Shown here in pieces: positions 1-6,612 of a stretch of DNA of 16,061 nt. The notes under the pieces were generated by a model. That model was given only the letters and a program-made list of their open reading frames with translations, was not told where the DNA came from and made no database searches. Each line of letters opens with the position of its first letter. The first letter of the stretch is position 1. Both the position numbers and the translations under genes were made by a program. Source of the stretch: CAIQPS01 sp964631965 (GTDB lineage Bacteria; Actinomycetota; Thermoleophilia; RBG-16-64-13); the NCBI GenBank assembly GCA_964631965.1, contig CAZWAR010000070.1, positions 1 through 16,061 of the forward strand, given 5' to 3'.

Positions 1-463
1 GCTCCGCGGCGGTATGCAGCTGCATCGAGGAGAAGTAGCAGATACCGGCCAGGCCCACACCGCCGTCACACCAGGGCTGCTGCGCCAGCCACTCGACCAT
101 GTCGTGCCCGTCTTCGCCCTCCTTGCGCGAGAACATCCCCTCCATGATGCCTTCGGAGTGCCCGCTCCCGCGCAGGTCGGCGATCACATATACGTAGCCG
201 CGCATCGCGTACCAGCAGGCGTCCCCGCATTCGATGGACGCCTCGAAGATCGACTTGCCGAAGGGCTGCGGGGGGGTTTCGAACATCTGGGTGTCTTTGC
301 CGTACGCCGACTGCGTGAGCAGGACCGGGAACTTGCCCGGAGCGTCCGGGCGATAGATGTCCACGGCAAGCCTGACCCCATCACGCACCGGGATCATCAC
401 GTCCCGATCCACGATGACCTCGTAGATGGGCTGGGATGCGTTGTTCTTGACCGCCTCTGCCAC
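1..463 (-). CDS. CocE/NonD-family (X-Pro dipeptidyl-peptidase S15-like) hydrolase, N-terminal 154 residues, partial
   Basis: Family members are alpha/beta hydrolases that cleave esters or amides, such as cocaine esterase and acyl-amino-acid hydrolases. The C-terminal part lies beyond the left edge. The visible protein begins with a strand and loop typical of the family (DVMIPVRDGVRLAVDIYRPD, residues 21-40), then FPVLLTQSAYGKD with the likely oxyanion-hole Tyr54, and ADLRGSGHSEG at 95-105. The nucleophile elbow follows the CDGGVGLAG segment, but where CocE has G-V-S-Y this protein has G-I-C-Y, so Cys142 replaces the catalytic Ser. The start is GTG: GGAGGG lies just upstream, and the first in-frame ATG (codon 23) falls inside the conserved N-terminal motif. 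The gene is transcribed divergently from tetR, with the palindromic operator between them. The family call is good; the substrate is unknown. Confidence 0.82.
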   Translation of the reverse strand, partial: MAEAVKNNASQPIYEVIVDRDVMIPVRDGVRLAVDIYRPDAPGKFPVLLTQSAYGKDTQMFETPPQPFGKSIFEASIECGDACWYAMRGYVYVIADLRGSGHSEGIMEGMFSRKEGEDGHDMVEWLAQQPWCDGGVGLAGICYFSSMQLHTAAE

Positions 464-514
464 GTTCCCTCCAATCCGCGTATTCTGTAGCGCAGCCGAT
501 AGGTATCCCGTTCA

Positions 515-536
515 TTATTGAGCAGCTGCTCAATAA
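515..536. promoter_or_regulatory. Perfect 22-bp palindromic operator, site 1 (likely TetR box)
   Basis: The arm TTATTGAGCAG is followed immediately by its exact reverse complement, with no spacer. The site lies in the divergent tetR/hydrolase intergenic region, 5 bp downstream of the hydrolase -10 and overlapping the putative tetR -35. Related sites occur at 4616-4637, 6470-6491 and 8135-8156. The symmetry and position are seen directly; binding by the adjacent TetR protein is inferred. Confidence 0.85.
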
Positions 537-546
537 CGTGTACTAT
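518..546 (+). promoter_or_regulatory. Putative tetR promoter overlapping operator site 1
   Basis: On the plus strand TTGAGC (518-523) and TACTAT (541-546) are 17 bp apart. The -35 lies inside the palindrome, which would give autorepression. The -10 physically overlaps the opposing -10 of the hydrolase promoter, so the two promoters appear to be back-to-back and mutually exclusive. Confidence 0.5.
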
Positions 547-571
547 ACTGGTGGAAGCTTTCGAATGTCAA
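542..571 (-). promoter_or_regulatory. Sigma70-like promoter for the hydrolase
   Basis: On the minus strand TTGACA (566-571) is separated by 18 bp from TATAGT (542-547). The predicted start is near 535, inside the site 1 palindrome, so a bound repressor would block it. The same TATAGT hexamer recurs in the promoters upstream of the GMC gene and SBP1. Confidence 0.7.
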
Positions 572-593
572 CAGGGGATCGAGGAGCGAGAAG

Positions 594-1241
594 GTGGCCC
601 GGCAGGCACGCGTACGCAGACTACCGCCCGAGGAAAGGCGGGAACAGATCGTCGAGGCAGTCCTCAACGTTGTAGCCGAATACGGTGTGCCGGAGGCGAC
701 CATCGCCCGCATCGCCAGGGCCGCCGACGTCTCCGAAGGTACGCTCTACGTGTACTTCAGCAGCCGCAAAGAGATGCTGCTCGCCGCCCTCGAATCCATC
801 CTCAACGAGATGTACGGCCTCATCGACAGCACGGACGGACCTGACGCCCTATCCCGGCTGCGCAACATCGAGTGCGCCCACTCGGAACAGATGCGCGCGG
901 AACGCGGGCTGATGGCCTATCCGTGGTTCGAGTTCATCGCGGCCGGCCCGCAGATGGGTATTCGCGACGCCGTGGCCGACACCCACAGGGCCGCGTACCA
1001 ACGCCTCAAGAAGATCATCGAGGACGGGAAAGACAAGGGCACGATCCGGGCGGATGTGGATGCCGACCGCCTGGCCTGGGGCTTCTACACGGTCCTCTGG
1101 GCCGAGAACATCGCCTGCATGATGGGGCTGCGCGAATACCTGGAAGACGGGCATTCCGCCCACATCCTCAACCTGGTGCTCGCCGACGCGGCGGCAGCCA
1201 ACCCGCCGTCGACATCAGTGCCTGCGCCCGTGGCTGACTGA
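594..1241 (+). CDS. TetR/AcrR-family transcriptional regulator
   Basis: A one-domain DNA-binding repressor of 215 aa, the normal family length. The N-terminal helix-turn-helix spans about residues 15-62 (ERREQIVEAVLNVVAEYG, then TIARIARAADVSEGTLYVYFSSRKE), with the typical G-T-L-Y-x-Y-F recognition-helix signature. The rest is the helical ligand-binding and dimerisation domain, which is poorly conserved and does not reveal the ligand. The start is GTG at 594, preceded by GAGGAG at 581-586. It is the only plausible plus-strand gene and is divergent from the hydrolase. The perfect palindrome upstream and three similar sites at other promoters in the window suggest it represses itself, the hydrolase, the GMC/OYE operon and two binding-protein genes. 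The family call is firm; the regulon is inferred. Confidence 0.92.
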   Translation: MARQARVRRLPPEERREQIVEAVLNVVAEYGVPEATIARIARAADVSEGTLYVYFSSRKEMLLAALESILNEMYGLIDSTDGPDALSRLRNIECAHSEQMRAERGLMAYPWFEFIAAGPQMGIRDAVADTHRAAYQRLKKIIEDGKDKGTIRADVDADRLAWGFYTVLWAENIACMMGLREYLEDGHSAHILNLVLADAAAANPPSTSVPAPVAD

Positions 1242-1262
1242 CGCCCCACTGTCGGTCTTAGC

Positions 1263-1306
1263 ACCGCGGTCTCGCCCCCGCGGTCCTCTGCCCCGCCCGC
1301 CGGGGC
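1263..1306. terminator. Two GC-rich hairpins between convergent genes
   Basis: The 69-bp gap between the tetR stop and the oxidoreductase stop holds two inverted repeats: ACCGCGG/CCGCGGT (1263-1284, 8-nt loop) and GCCCCG/CGGGGC (1290-1306, 5-nt loop). Neither strand has a clear T-tract, so a bidirectional terminator role rests mainly on position. Confidence 0.4.
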
Positions 1307-1310
1307 TGCG

Positions 1311-3281
1311 CTAGATCTCGAGGGCCGCCTCGAACGCCTCGTGTATCGCGTTGAAGAGGATGCGCGGCGCCCGACAGTCCCCGACCACATAGACCTCTTC
1401 AGCCGTATCGCGGAGAGCATCCACCACACCGGTACGAGACCGTAGCGATGGAGCCAGCACCACGGCGTCCGCAGGCAGTTCCTCCTCCCCACCGGCTTCG
1501 TCGCGCACCACGGCTTTTCCACCGGTGATAGCCGTCAGCACCTGGCTGCTACGTGGCCGAATGCCGAACTCGTCCAGGTAGTCCTGTAGCACCACGATGT
1601 CCACGAAGTTCACCGTCGTATCCCCCCCGGAACCTCCCGGCAGAGCAACGACGGCCACTCGCTTACCCTGACGGGCCAGTACGAGGGCGGCTTCCATCCC
1701 CATGCCGCCGTCTCCGGCCACCACCACAGTGGAACCCGGCACCGTCGCCCCCCTCAGGACGTCGGCCGCCAGGAACACGTTCTCTCTCCGAACGCCCTGC
1801 ACATCCGGAACCACCGGCTCCGCTCCGACCGCCACGATGACGCAATCGGGCCGTTCCGCTTCCACGGCCGCAGGCGCCCCTGCCACTCCCAGGCGGACCC
1901 CGACCTTTGAGGACGCCATTTGCCGCAGCAGATAATCCCTGAACCGCTTCCAGTCGGCTTTGAAGTCCGGCCCGGCGGAAGCAAGCAGGTTGCCACCCAG
2001 GCTGAGTTCCTTCTCAAAGAGAGTCACGTCATGTCCTCGCGCAGAGGCGGTCAGTGCCGCTTCCATGCCCGCTGGACCTCCACCCACGACCACCACCTTC
2101 CTCTTTTCGGCGGCCAGTCTGGGTAGGGAGCGGTAGTAGTACTCCCGCACAGCCATCGGGTTGACGGTGCAGCGCACCGGCAGGCTGTGCGCCCCCCGGA
2201 TAAGACAGGAATTGCAGCGGATGCAGGGGATGGCCTCCTCCTTGCGCCCCCGGAACGTCTTTTTCGGCAAGGCTGGGTCTGCGACGAGGGCGCGGCAGAG
2301 GGCTACGAAGTCCACCCTTCCCTCGGCGACCCATTCCTCCGCTTCGTCCAGGTCCATGATGGCCCCGACCACCCCGACCGGGACGCCGCCCACCGCGTTC
2401 TTGATCTCCGCCGCCCGCTCCAGGTTCTCGCCGTGCGGCAGGTAGGTGGAGGGATGAGTGTACGGGTAGGTGTGCGGTACCCCTATCGTACCGGCCGATA
2501 CCTGTAGCAGGTCGACTTTGCCCTGCATGATCAGTGCATACTTGATGGCGTCCTCGATCTCCAGGCCGCCCTCCACGAGGTCGCTGGCGCTGATGCGCCA
2601 CTCTATGGGGAAGTCGGCGCCGCAGCGCTCCCGGATGGCCTCGATCACCCGGACGCCGAAGCGGCAGCGGTTCTCCAGGCTGCCCCCGTACTCGTCGGTT
2701 CGCGAGTTCACCGCCGGCGACACGAACTGGGATATGAGCCAGCCGTGCCCGGCATGGACCATGACCATGTCGAATCCGGCGGTCTTGGCCCGGAACGCCG
2801 CGGCCGCGAAGTGGTCGATGACCTCGTCGATCATCTCGAGGGTCATCTCCTCGACCACCTGCTCGCCGCGGCGCCGGTCTTCGGTGAAGACGCCCACCAT
2901 GTGCGAGGGCCCGATGGGGTTGCGGCCGCCGTTCAGCCAGCTCACCGCCTGGCGACCACCGTGGTTGAGCTGGATGGAGGCGATTGCCCCCCCGTCCTTG
3001 ATCACTTCCGCGATCGACGTCAGGGCCGGGATGTAGAAGTCGTTGCCAAGGTTGAGCTGAGTGGGCTGAGTGATGGCCCGGTCGGCATCGATGGCTGTCT
3101 CCATGACGGTGATGAGCCCCGCGCCCCCCTTGGCCTGTACTCGGTAGAACTCCACGATGTCGGGCGTCACCGACTGGTCGGCGTTGGCGATACAGAGGAG
3201 CGTCGGCGCCGCCTCGACGCGGTTCTTTGCCCTCAGCTTCCCAATCTGGAGGGGCTGGAGCAGCGCTTCGTAGCCCGCCAT
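1311..3281 (-). CDS. Old Yellow Enzyme-family NADH:flavin/Fe-S oxidoreductase (2,4-dienoyl-CoA reductase / BaiCD-like)
   Basis: A 656-aa enzyme with the full FadH/BaiCD-type architecture. The FMN-binding TIM barrel covers about residues 1-345, with the active-site segment VHAGHGWLISQFVSP at 175-189 and RTDEYGGS at 194-201. A 4Fe-4S cluster motif uses Cys353, Cys356, Cys359 and Cys371. A C-terminal FAD and NAD(P)H domain follows, with GGGPAG at 400-405 and a second nucleotide fold around VVVAGDGGMGMEAAL. Relatives reduce activated C=C bonds in dienoyl-CoAs, bile-acid intermediates or unsaturated ketones, with electrons passing from NAD(P)H through FAD and Fe-S to FMN. Trp181 stands where E. 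coli FadH has its catalytic Tyr, which I believe also occurs in other family members. One base separates its ATG from the GMC stop, so the two genes are co-transcribed. The substrate is unknown. Confidence 0.9.
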   Translation of the reverse strand: MAGYEALLQPLQIGKLRAKNRVEAAPTLLCIANADQSVTPDIVEFYRVQAKGGAGLITVMETAIDADRAITQPTQLNLGNDFYIPALTSIAEVIKDGGAIASIQLNHGGRQAVSWLNGGRNPIGPSHMVGVFTEDRRRGEQVVEEMTLEMIDEVIDHFAAAAFRAKTAGFDMVMVHAGHGWLISQFVSPAVNSRTDEYGGSLENRCRFGVRVIEAIRERCGADFPIEWRISASDLVEGGLEIEDAIKYALIMQGKVDLLQVSAGTIGVPHTYPYTHPSTYLPHGENLERAAEIKNAVGGVPVGVVGAIMDLDEAEEWVAEGRVDFVALCRALVADPALPKKTFRGRKEEAIPCIRCNSCLIRGAHSLPVRCTVNPMAVREYYYRSLPRLAAEKRKVVVVGGGPAGMEAALTASARGHDVTLFEKELSLGGNLLASAGPDFKADWKRFRDYLLRQMASSKVGVRLGVAGAPAAVEAERPDCVIVAVGAEPVVPDVQGVRRENVFLAADVLRGATVPGSTVVVAGDGGMGMEAALVLARQGKRVAVVALPGGSGGDTTVNFVDIVVLQDYLDEFGIRPRSSQVLTAITGGKAVVRDEAGGEEELPADAVVLAPSLRSRTGVVDALRDTAEEVYVVGDCRAPRILFNAIHEAFEAALEI

Positions 3282-3282
3282 G

Positions 3283-4596
3283 TCAGGCGCCTTTCTCGAG
3301 TCGCTCGTTCACGAGCCGCTTGGCCAGGCCGATGATCATCATCACCGGCGGCAGACCCATGGGCTCCGGGATCACGCTGGAGTCACAGACGTAGAGCCCC
3401 GTGATCGGAGTCTGAAGATCGCGGTCGAGGAAATCGTCGATACGGACGGTGCCGCCCGGGTGGGCTCCTCTCGGCGGGGCCGATAGGATGGTGCTCGGGT
3501 CGCACCCGGCCCGCACAAGCACGCGGGTGGCTATCTCCCGCCCCTTGGCAAGCAGATCGAGTTCCGGGCTGCCCAAGGGCTTCGATACCTTGCCGTCGGA
3601 CATGATGGAGCCGGTGAGGGCGTCACGGGATTTGGTCATGATCCCCAAGGTCCGGGGATAGCCGGTGAAGAAGCGCGCCTTCCGGGGGCCGCCCATCATG
3701 AGACCGAAGAAGTAGAGGGGCCAGGGATCGACCACGTCCGTCATGATGATCCCTTCGTCCTGCATCTCCAGAGTGCCGCAGCTCATGGGGATGTCTTTCG
3801 AAGAACCCTTCCCGTTGGAGATGCCAGTGGTCAGCTGCAGCGGGTCGATGAAGAAGCCGTTTCTCCCGGCCTCCTTGAAGCCCGATGCCTGCAGCAACAT
3901 GGGGGTGCCCAGCCCCCCACCGGCTACGATAACCCGTTCTGCCTCCACCGCGAAGGGCCCCGATGCGGAAACCCCGCGCACGCCGGTGACCGTGCCCCCG
4001 TCGTAGAGGACCTGCTCCACCTTCGCTCGCGTCTTCAGCCTGGCGCCTCCGGCCACCGCTTCCTCCACGAATTCCCGGGCGGTCCACTTGGCCCCCTTGG
4101 CGCAGCCGATCATGCACTTCGGACAGGAGAGGTCGCATTTTGCGGGATCGAGGAAGTGCGGGAGCGGCCTCCAGTCCAGGCCCTCTTCCCGCGCGGCGGC
4201 CATGATCCGGCTCGCGCCGTCACCGACGAGGTTGTCCGGCAGCGGAGACAGGTCGAGTTCCGTTCTGAGTTCCTCGAGATACGGTTCGATGTCGATTCCG
4301 TGCCTTCCCTTGAGCCAGGCAGGCGGTTGGTAGGCGACGCCGCAGAAGCTCACCGTGCTGCCGCCGACGGTCAGCAGTCTCACCATCTGGGTGCCCTCGA
4401 TCGAGGCGAAGTTACCCATGTGGTCGAGCATCTTGAGCATCGTCAGCCAACTGCCGACGGGCTTGTGGTAGGCCCCCTCCTCGAGAATGAGGACCTCTTT
4501 GCCTCTGCGCACCAGTTCGCGGGCGACGGTGGCCCCTCCCGGCCCGCTGCCGACGATCACGGTCTGGGCCTTGAGCCGCTCCAACTCACCTGCCAT
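3283..4596 (-). CDS. GMC-type FAD-dependent oxidoreductase with a Cys cluster
   Basis: A 437-aa flavoprotein with a Rossmann FAD motif at residues 15-40 (VIVGSGPGGATVARELV, ending in the acidic ILEEG). The C-terminal GMC signature is GAHPGGTVRIDD with His379, then LYVCDSSVIPEPMGLPP. Relatives oxidise alcohols or related groups. Two points are unusual: C-x3-C-x2-C-x3-C at Cys154, 158, 161 and 165, which could hold an Fe-S cluster, and Pro416 in the place of the usual second catalytic Asn (G-x-N-P). The start at 4596 has GGAGG 5 nt upstream; a longer reading frame to 4800 runs through the promoter, operator and N-run, so I rejected it. It leads the operon with the OYE gene, and operator site 2 lies 20-41 bp upstream. 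The family call is good; the substrate is unknown. Confidence 0.85.
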   Translation of the reverse strand: MAGELERLKAQTVIVGSGPGGATVARELVRRGKEVLILEEGAYHKPVGSWLTMLKMLDHMGNFASIEGTQMVRLLTVGGSTVSFCGVAYQPPAWLKGRHGIDIEPYLEELRTELDLSPLPDNLVGDGASRIMAAAREEGLDWRPLPHFLDPAKCDLSCPKCMIGCAKGAKWTAREFVEEAVAGGARLKTRAKVEQVLYDGGTVTGVRGVSASGPFAVEAERVIVAGGGLGTPMLLQASGFKEAGRNGFFIDPLQLTTGISNGKGSSKDIPMSCGTLEMQDEGIIMTDVVDPWPLYFFGLMMGGPRKARFFTGYPRTLGIMTKSRDALTGSIMSDGKVSKPLGSPELDLLAKGREIATRVLVRAGCDPSTILSAPPRGAHPGGTVRIDDFLDRDLQTPITGLYVCDSSVIPEPMGLPPVMMIIGLAKRLVNERLEKGA

Positions 4597-4615
4597 GAGG
4601 GCCTCCGATCCAGCG

Positions 4616-4637
4616 TTATTGAGCAAGCGCTCGGTAA
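4616..4637. promoter_or_regulatory. TetR-type operator, site 2 (GMC/OYE operon)
   Basis: A 22-bp imperfect palindrome whose left arm TTATTGAGCA is identical to site 1; the right arm is GCGCTCGGTAA. It lies between the promoter -10 and the GMC start codon, where a repressor would block early transcription. Confidence 0.75.
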
Positions 4638-4647
4638 CTGTCTCTCG

Positions 4648-4677
4648 ACTATACCCGGGGCGCGGAAGTGGTGTCAA
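4648..4677 (-). promoter_or_regulatory. Sigma70-like promoter for the GMC/OYE operon
   Basis: On the minus strand TTGACA (4672-4677) and TATAGT (4648-4653) are 18 bp apart. Both hexamers and the spacing match the hydrolase promoter. The expected transcript start is near 4641, giving a leader of about 45 nt that includes operator site 2. Confidence 0.72.
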
Positions 4678-4690
4678 CGCCGCTCCCACT

Positions 4691-4754
4691 GGGACAGTGC
4701 CGGAAACAGAGGCGGGGGCCGGGTACCAGGGACCCCGCCCCCCCCCGGTGGGCG
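4691..4754. repeat. GC-rich intergenic repeat, copy A (REP-like)
   Basis: About 64 bp beginning GGGACAGTGCC and passing through GGCGGGGG, CGGGTACC and GGACCCCGCCCCC. It aligns along its length with copy B on the other side of the gap. The outer GGGACAG and the inner GGGACCCC elements resemble dispersed GGGGACAGG-type intergenic repeats of many genomes. I see no coding in it. Confidence 0.55.
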
Positions 4755-4803
4755 TTGGGGGGGCCGCCCGCCCCCGCCGGGCCACCATGCCCGGCCCCAA
4801 ATC

Positions 4804-4813
4804 NNNNNNNNNN
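4804..4813. other. Assembly gap (10 Ns) within a 360-bp intergenic region
   Basis: Ten Ns join two contig ends inside the gene-free stretch 4597-4956. The region otherwise holds the GMC promoter and operator, two repeat copies, long C and G homopolymers (including at least 12 C at 4831-4842) and a small hairpin. Reading frames crossing the gap are artefacts. The true gap size and the adjacency of SBP1 to the GMC gene depend on the scaffolding. Confidence 0.97.
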
Positions 4814-4842
4814 CGGGGTTGTGTTCACACCCCCCCCCCCCC

Positions 4843-4906
4843 GGGCACAGTGCCTAAAACCGCGGGGGGGGCGGGTAACCTGTTCCCCGCCCCCCGCCGG
4901 ATGGGC
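4843..4906. repeat. GC-rich intergenic repeat, copy B (REP-like)
   Basis: About 64 bp beginning GGGCACAGTGCC, then AAAACCGCGGGGG, CGGGTAACCTG and TTCCCCGCCCCCC. It is a diverged direct copy of the 4691-4754 element, preceded by a poly-C run that may be an assembly error. It lies downstream of SBP1 and could also contribute to transcript ending. Confidence 0.55.
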
Positions 4907-4915
4907 TTTGAGGAG

Positions 4916-4933
4916 CCGTCCGGACCCGGACGG
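4916..4933 (-). terminator. Small hairpin downstream of SBP1
   Basis: The arms CCGTCCG and CGGACGG flank a 4-nt loop, 23 bp past the SBP1 stop. There is no strong T-tract on the minus strand, so this is only a candidate 3' end or stabilising hairpin. Confidence 0.35.
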
Positions 4934-4956
4934 ACATCCTTGCCGTGCGCTAATTC

Positions 4957-6393
4957 TTAGGAATAGACCATCGGCACGGCCGTACCCTGAACCGTCGTGC
5001 CCGGAGAGCAGGCATTGCTGACCTGAATGGGCTCGACAGCGTACTTCGTGCCCTTCACCCACTGCTGCGCACCGATATACGGCTTGTAGTTGTTGGCGAT
5101 GGGATGGAAACCGTTCGGGTCCACGGGCTCGGTGAAGTCGATGTGGCCCTGCTGGAAGTCGCCTTTCGTGGTCTTGATGGCCTCGAGGACGGATTCCTTG
5201 TCTTCCGGGTTCGTGGCCCGCTTGTAAACATCGACGGCCCACTCGAGCTTGCCGTAGCAGCCGATAGATGCGGTCCACTGCTGGCCGGTCTTGGCCTCGA
5301 AGTCCGCGGCGAGGCTCTCGGAGTCCATCGTCGGATCGAGGGTGTCCTTGATCTTCCAGATCGGGTGCCAGGCGCATTCGCCGATGAGACCGATGCCCTG
5401 GTTGGGATACGACATCACGGCTTCCGGGAAGATGAGGGCCTTGCCCGAGCTGATGAACTTGGGTTTGTAGTCCTGCTGCAGGGCCTGGCTGAGGAAGTTC
5501 GAGAACCACGGCGGGTCGTTGGTGCCGCAGATGATCTCGCAACCCTCACTCTTGAACTTGCTGATCTGCGAGGTGAAGTCCTCCGCCGGGATCTGGTAGG
5601 GATCCGGCACTACCAGGGTGTAGCCCTTCTCGGCGAACACCTTGGGCGCCGCGCTCGGATCCATCCAGCCTTTGTAGTCGGCGTCGTTCTGGAAGAGCAT
5701 GCCGACCTTCTTGTTCGTCTCGACGCCGCTGGTCTCGAAGGCGTCGGTGAAGGAGGCGATGGTCTCCTCGGAGCCCAGCATGTTGCCGTAGACCCACTTG
5801 AACTCCCGCGCCTTGCCGGTGGGATCGAAGAAGAGAGCCTGCCACGGGGCGAAGCTCAGCAGGACCGGGCAACCGAGGGCTTCCCCTTGGTCGGCGGTCG
5901 GGTTGGCGGTGTCCGGGGTGCCCGAAGCCAGGAGCATGTCGACGTTGTCATTCTGCACCAGGTCGGCGGCCACCTGGGACGCGCGGTCGGTGGTCGACTG
6001 GCTGTCCTTGACGTCCAGTTCGAACATGCGGAGCTTGCCATCACCGGTGATGACGCCGTCCTTGAGAGCAGTGTTGAAGTGACCGAACGACCAGTCGTCT
6101 GCGATGGCGAACACCGAGAAGTTCCCGGTCTTCGGTGAGACGACCCCGAGCTTGATAGCCCGGCCCTGTTCCGGACCGGCAGCCACCGTGGTCGTCGGAC
6201 CGGCAGTGGTGGTAACACCTGCCGTCGTGGCTGGGCCCGCCGTCGTGGCGGGGCCAGCGGTCGTCGTGGTGGATTCTTCGCTGCCGCAGGCCGCGAGGAT
6301 CCCACCGAGACCACCCGCCGCGCCGATGGTAGCCCCTGCCACACCGGCCAGCTTCAGAAACTCGCGACGGCTTACGGCTCTATCTTCTGCCAT
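4957..6393 (-). CDS. ABC transporter substrate-binding lipoprotein SBP1 (HAAT/LivJ-type, Tat-exported)
   Basis: A 478-aa type I periplasmic-binding-fold protein (Peripla_BP_6/LivK-like) that captures a small molecule for a Liv-type ABC importer. The N terminus has a twin-arginine motif (SRREFLKLAG, Arg9-Arg10), a Gly/Ala-rich hydrophobic stretch and the lipobox LAAC with Cys36. A Thr/Ala/Gly/Pro linker with four hexad repeats follows (residues 46-69), and the binding domain starts near AIKLGVVSPKTG. The start at 6393 has GGAGGG upstream; longer frames run into the leader. SBP2 is a clear paralog, with matching segments throughout such as ADDW, DSQS-DRASQVA-DL, ASGTPDT and FSPWQA. It is a monocistronic gene with its own promoter and operator site 3. 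The ligand is unknown; use of the nearby livHMGF permease is inferred. Confidence 0.9.
   Translation of the reverse strand: MAEDRAVSRREFLKLAGVAGATIGAAGGLGGILAACGSEESTTTTAGPATTAGPATTAGVTTTAGPTTTVAAGPEQGRAIKLGVVSPKTGNFSVFAIADDWSFGHFNTALKDGVITGDGKLRMFELDVKDSQSTTDRASQVAADLVQNDNVDMLLASGTPDTANPTADQGEALGCPVLLSFAPWQALFFDPTGKAREFKWVYGNMLGSEETIASFTDAFETSGVETNKKVGMLFQNDADYKGWMDPSAAPKVFAEKGYTLVVPDPYQIPAEDFTSQISKFKSEGCEIICGTNDPPWFSNFLSQALQQDYKPKFISSGKALIFPEAVMSYPNQGIGLIGECAWHPIWKIKDTLDPTMDSESLAADFEAKTGQQWTASIGCYGKLEWAVDVYKRATNPEDKESVLEAIKTTKGDFQQGHIDFTEPVDPNGFHPIANNYKPYIGAQQWVKGTKYAVEPIQVSNACSPGTTVQGTAVPMVYS
6187..6258 (-). repeat. Four 18-bp coding repeats in the SBP1 linker
   Basis: The repeats encode AGPATT, AGPATT, AGVTTT and AGPTTT (residues 46-69), just after the lipidated Cys36. 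They form a flexible tether between the membrane anchor and the binding domain. SBP2 and SBP3 have Thr-rich linkers of different sequence, as expected for fast, slippage-driven change. Confidence 0.7.
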
Positions 6394-6469
6394 GCGATAC
6401 CCCCTCCGTTCTTTGTTGGACGATGGCAGCGCCGTAGACATCCCCCAACGCTGAGAGCGAACACACCGC

Positions 6470-6491
6470 TTGTTGAGCGGACGCTCGGCAT
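6470..6491. promoter_or_regulatory. TetR-type operator, site 3 (SBP1)
   Basis: A 22-bp imperfect palindrome, TTGTTGAGCGG followed by ACGCTCGGCAT. It shares the TTGAGC core of the other sites and the CGCTCGG right arm of site 2. It lies 6 bp downstream of the SBP1 -10 hexamer, covering the expected transcription start. Confidence 0.68.
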
Positions 6492-6497
6492 AGGGAG

Positions 6498-6526
6498 ACT
6501 ATACCTGCGGGTTATGCAGGCGTCAA
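6498..6526 (-). promoter_or_regulatory. Sigma70-like promoter for SBP1
   Basis: On the minus strand TTGACG (6521-6526) and TATAGT (6498-6503) are 17 bp apart. The transcript would start near 6491 and carry a leader of about 98 nt before the ATG at 6393. Confidence 0.68.
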
Positions 6527-6612
6527 CGGGAAGGGGTAGGCGGGCGGCTCCAGGAGTCGCATGCGCGGACTATTGTTCTTCCTCCCGTGTCCCATTACAG
6601 GAGGTTATGGAA

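Noticed and set aside
14..490. Plus-strand open frame of 158 codons at the left edge
   Set aside because: It is antisense to the clear hydrolase coding sequence, which has family motifs; the plus-strand product has none and runs into the operator region.
4597..4800. N-terminal extension of the GMC gene by 68 codons
   Set aside because: It would translate the promoter, operator and sequence up to the N-run. The FAD motif begins properly from the ATG at 4596, which has a good ribosome-binding site.
4831..4842. Poly-C run that could be a phase-variable tract
   Set aside because: It sits beside an assembly gap, outside any gene or promoter core, so an assembly artefact is more likely.
5104..6138. 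Long plus-strand open frame of 344 codons opposite SBP1
   Set aside because: It is a high-GC shadow in the antisense frame of a well-supported gene, without its own ribosome-binding site or family motifs.
6599..6612. AGGAGG next to ATG on the plus strand, resembling a translation start
   Set aside because: The ribosome-binding site is only about 2 nt from the ATG, and the frame enters the SBP2 terminator and then antisense sequence.
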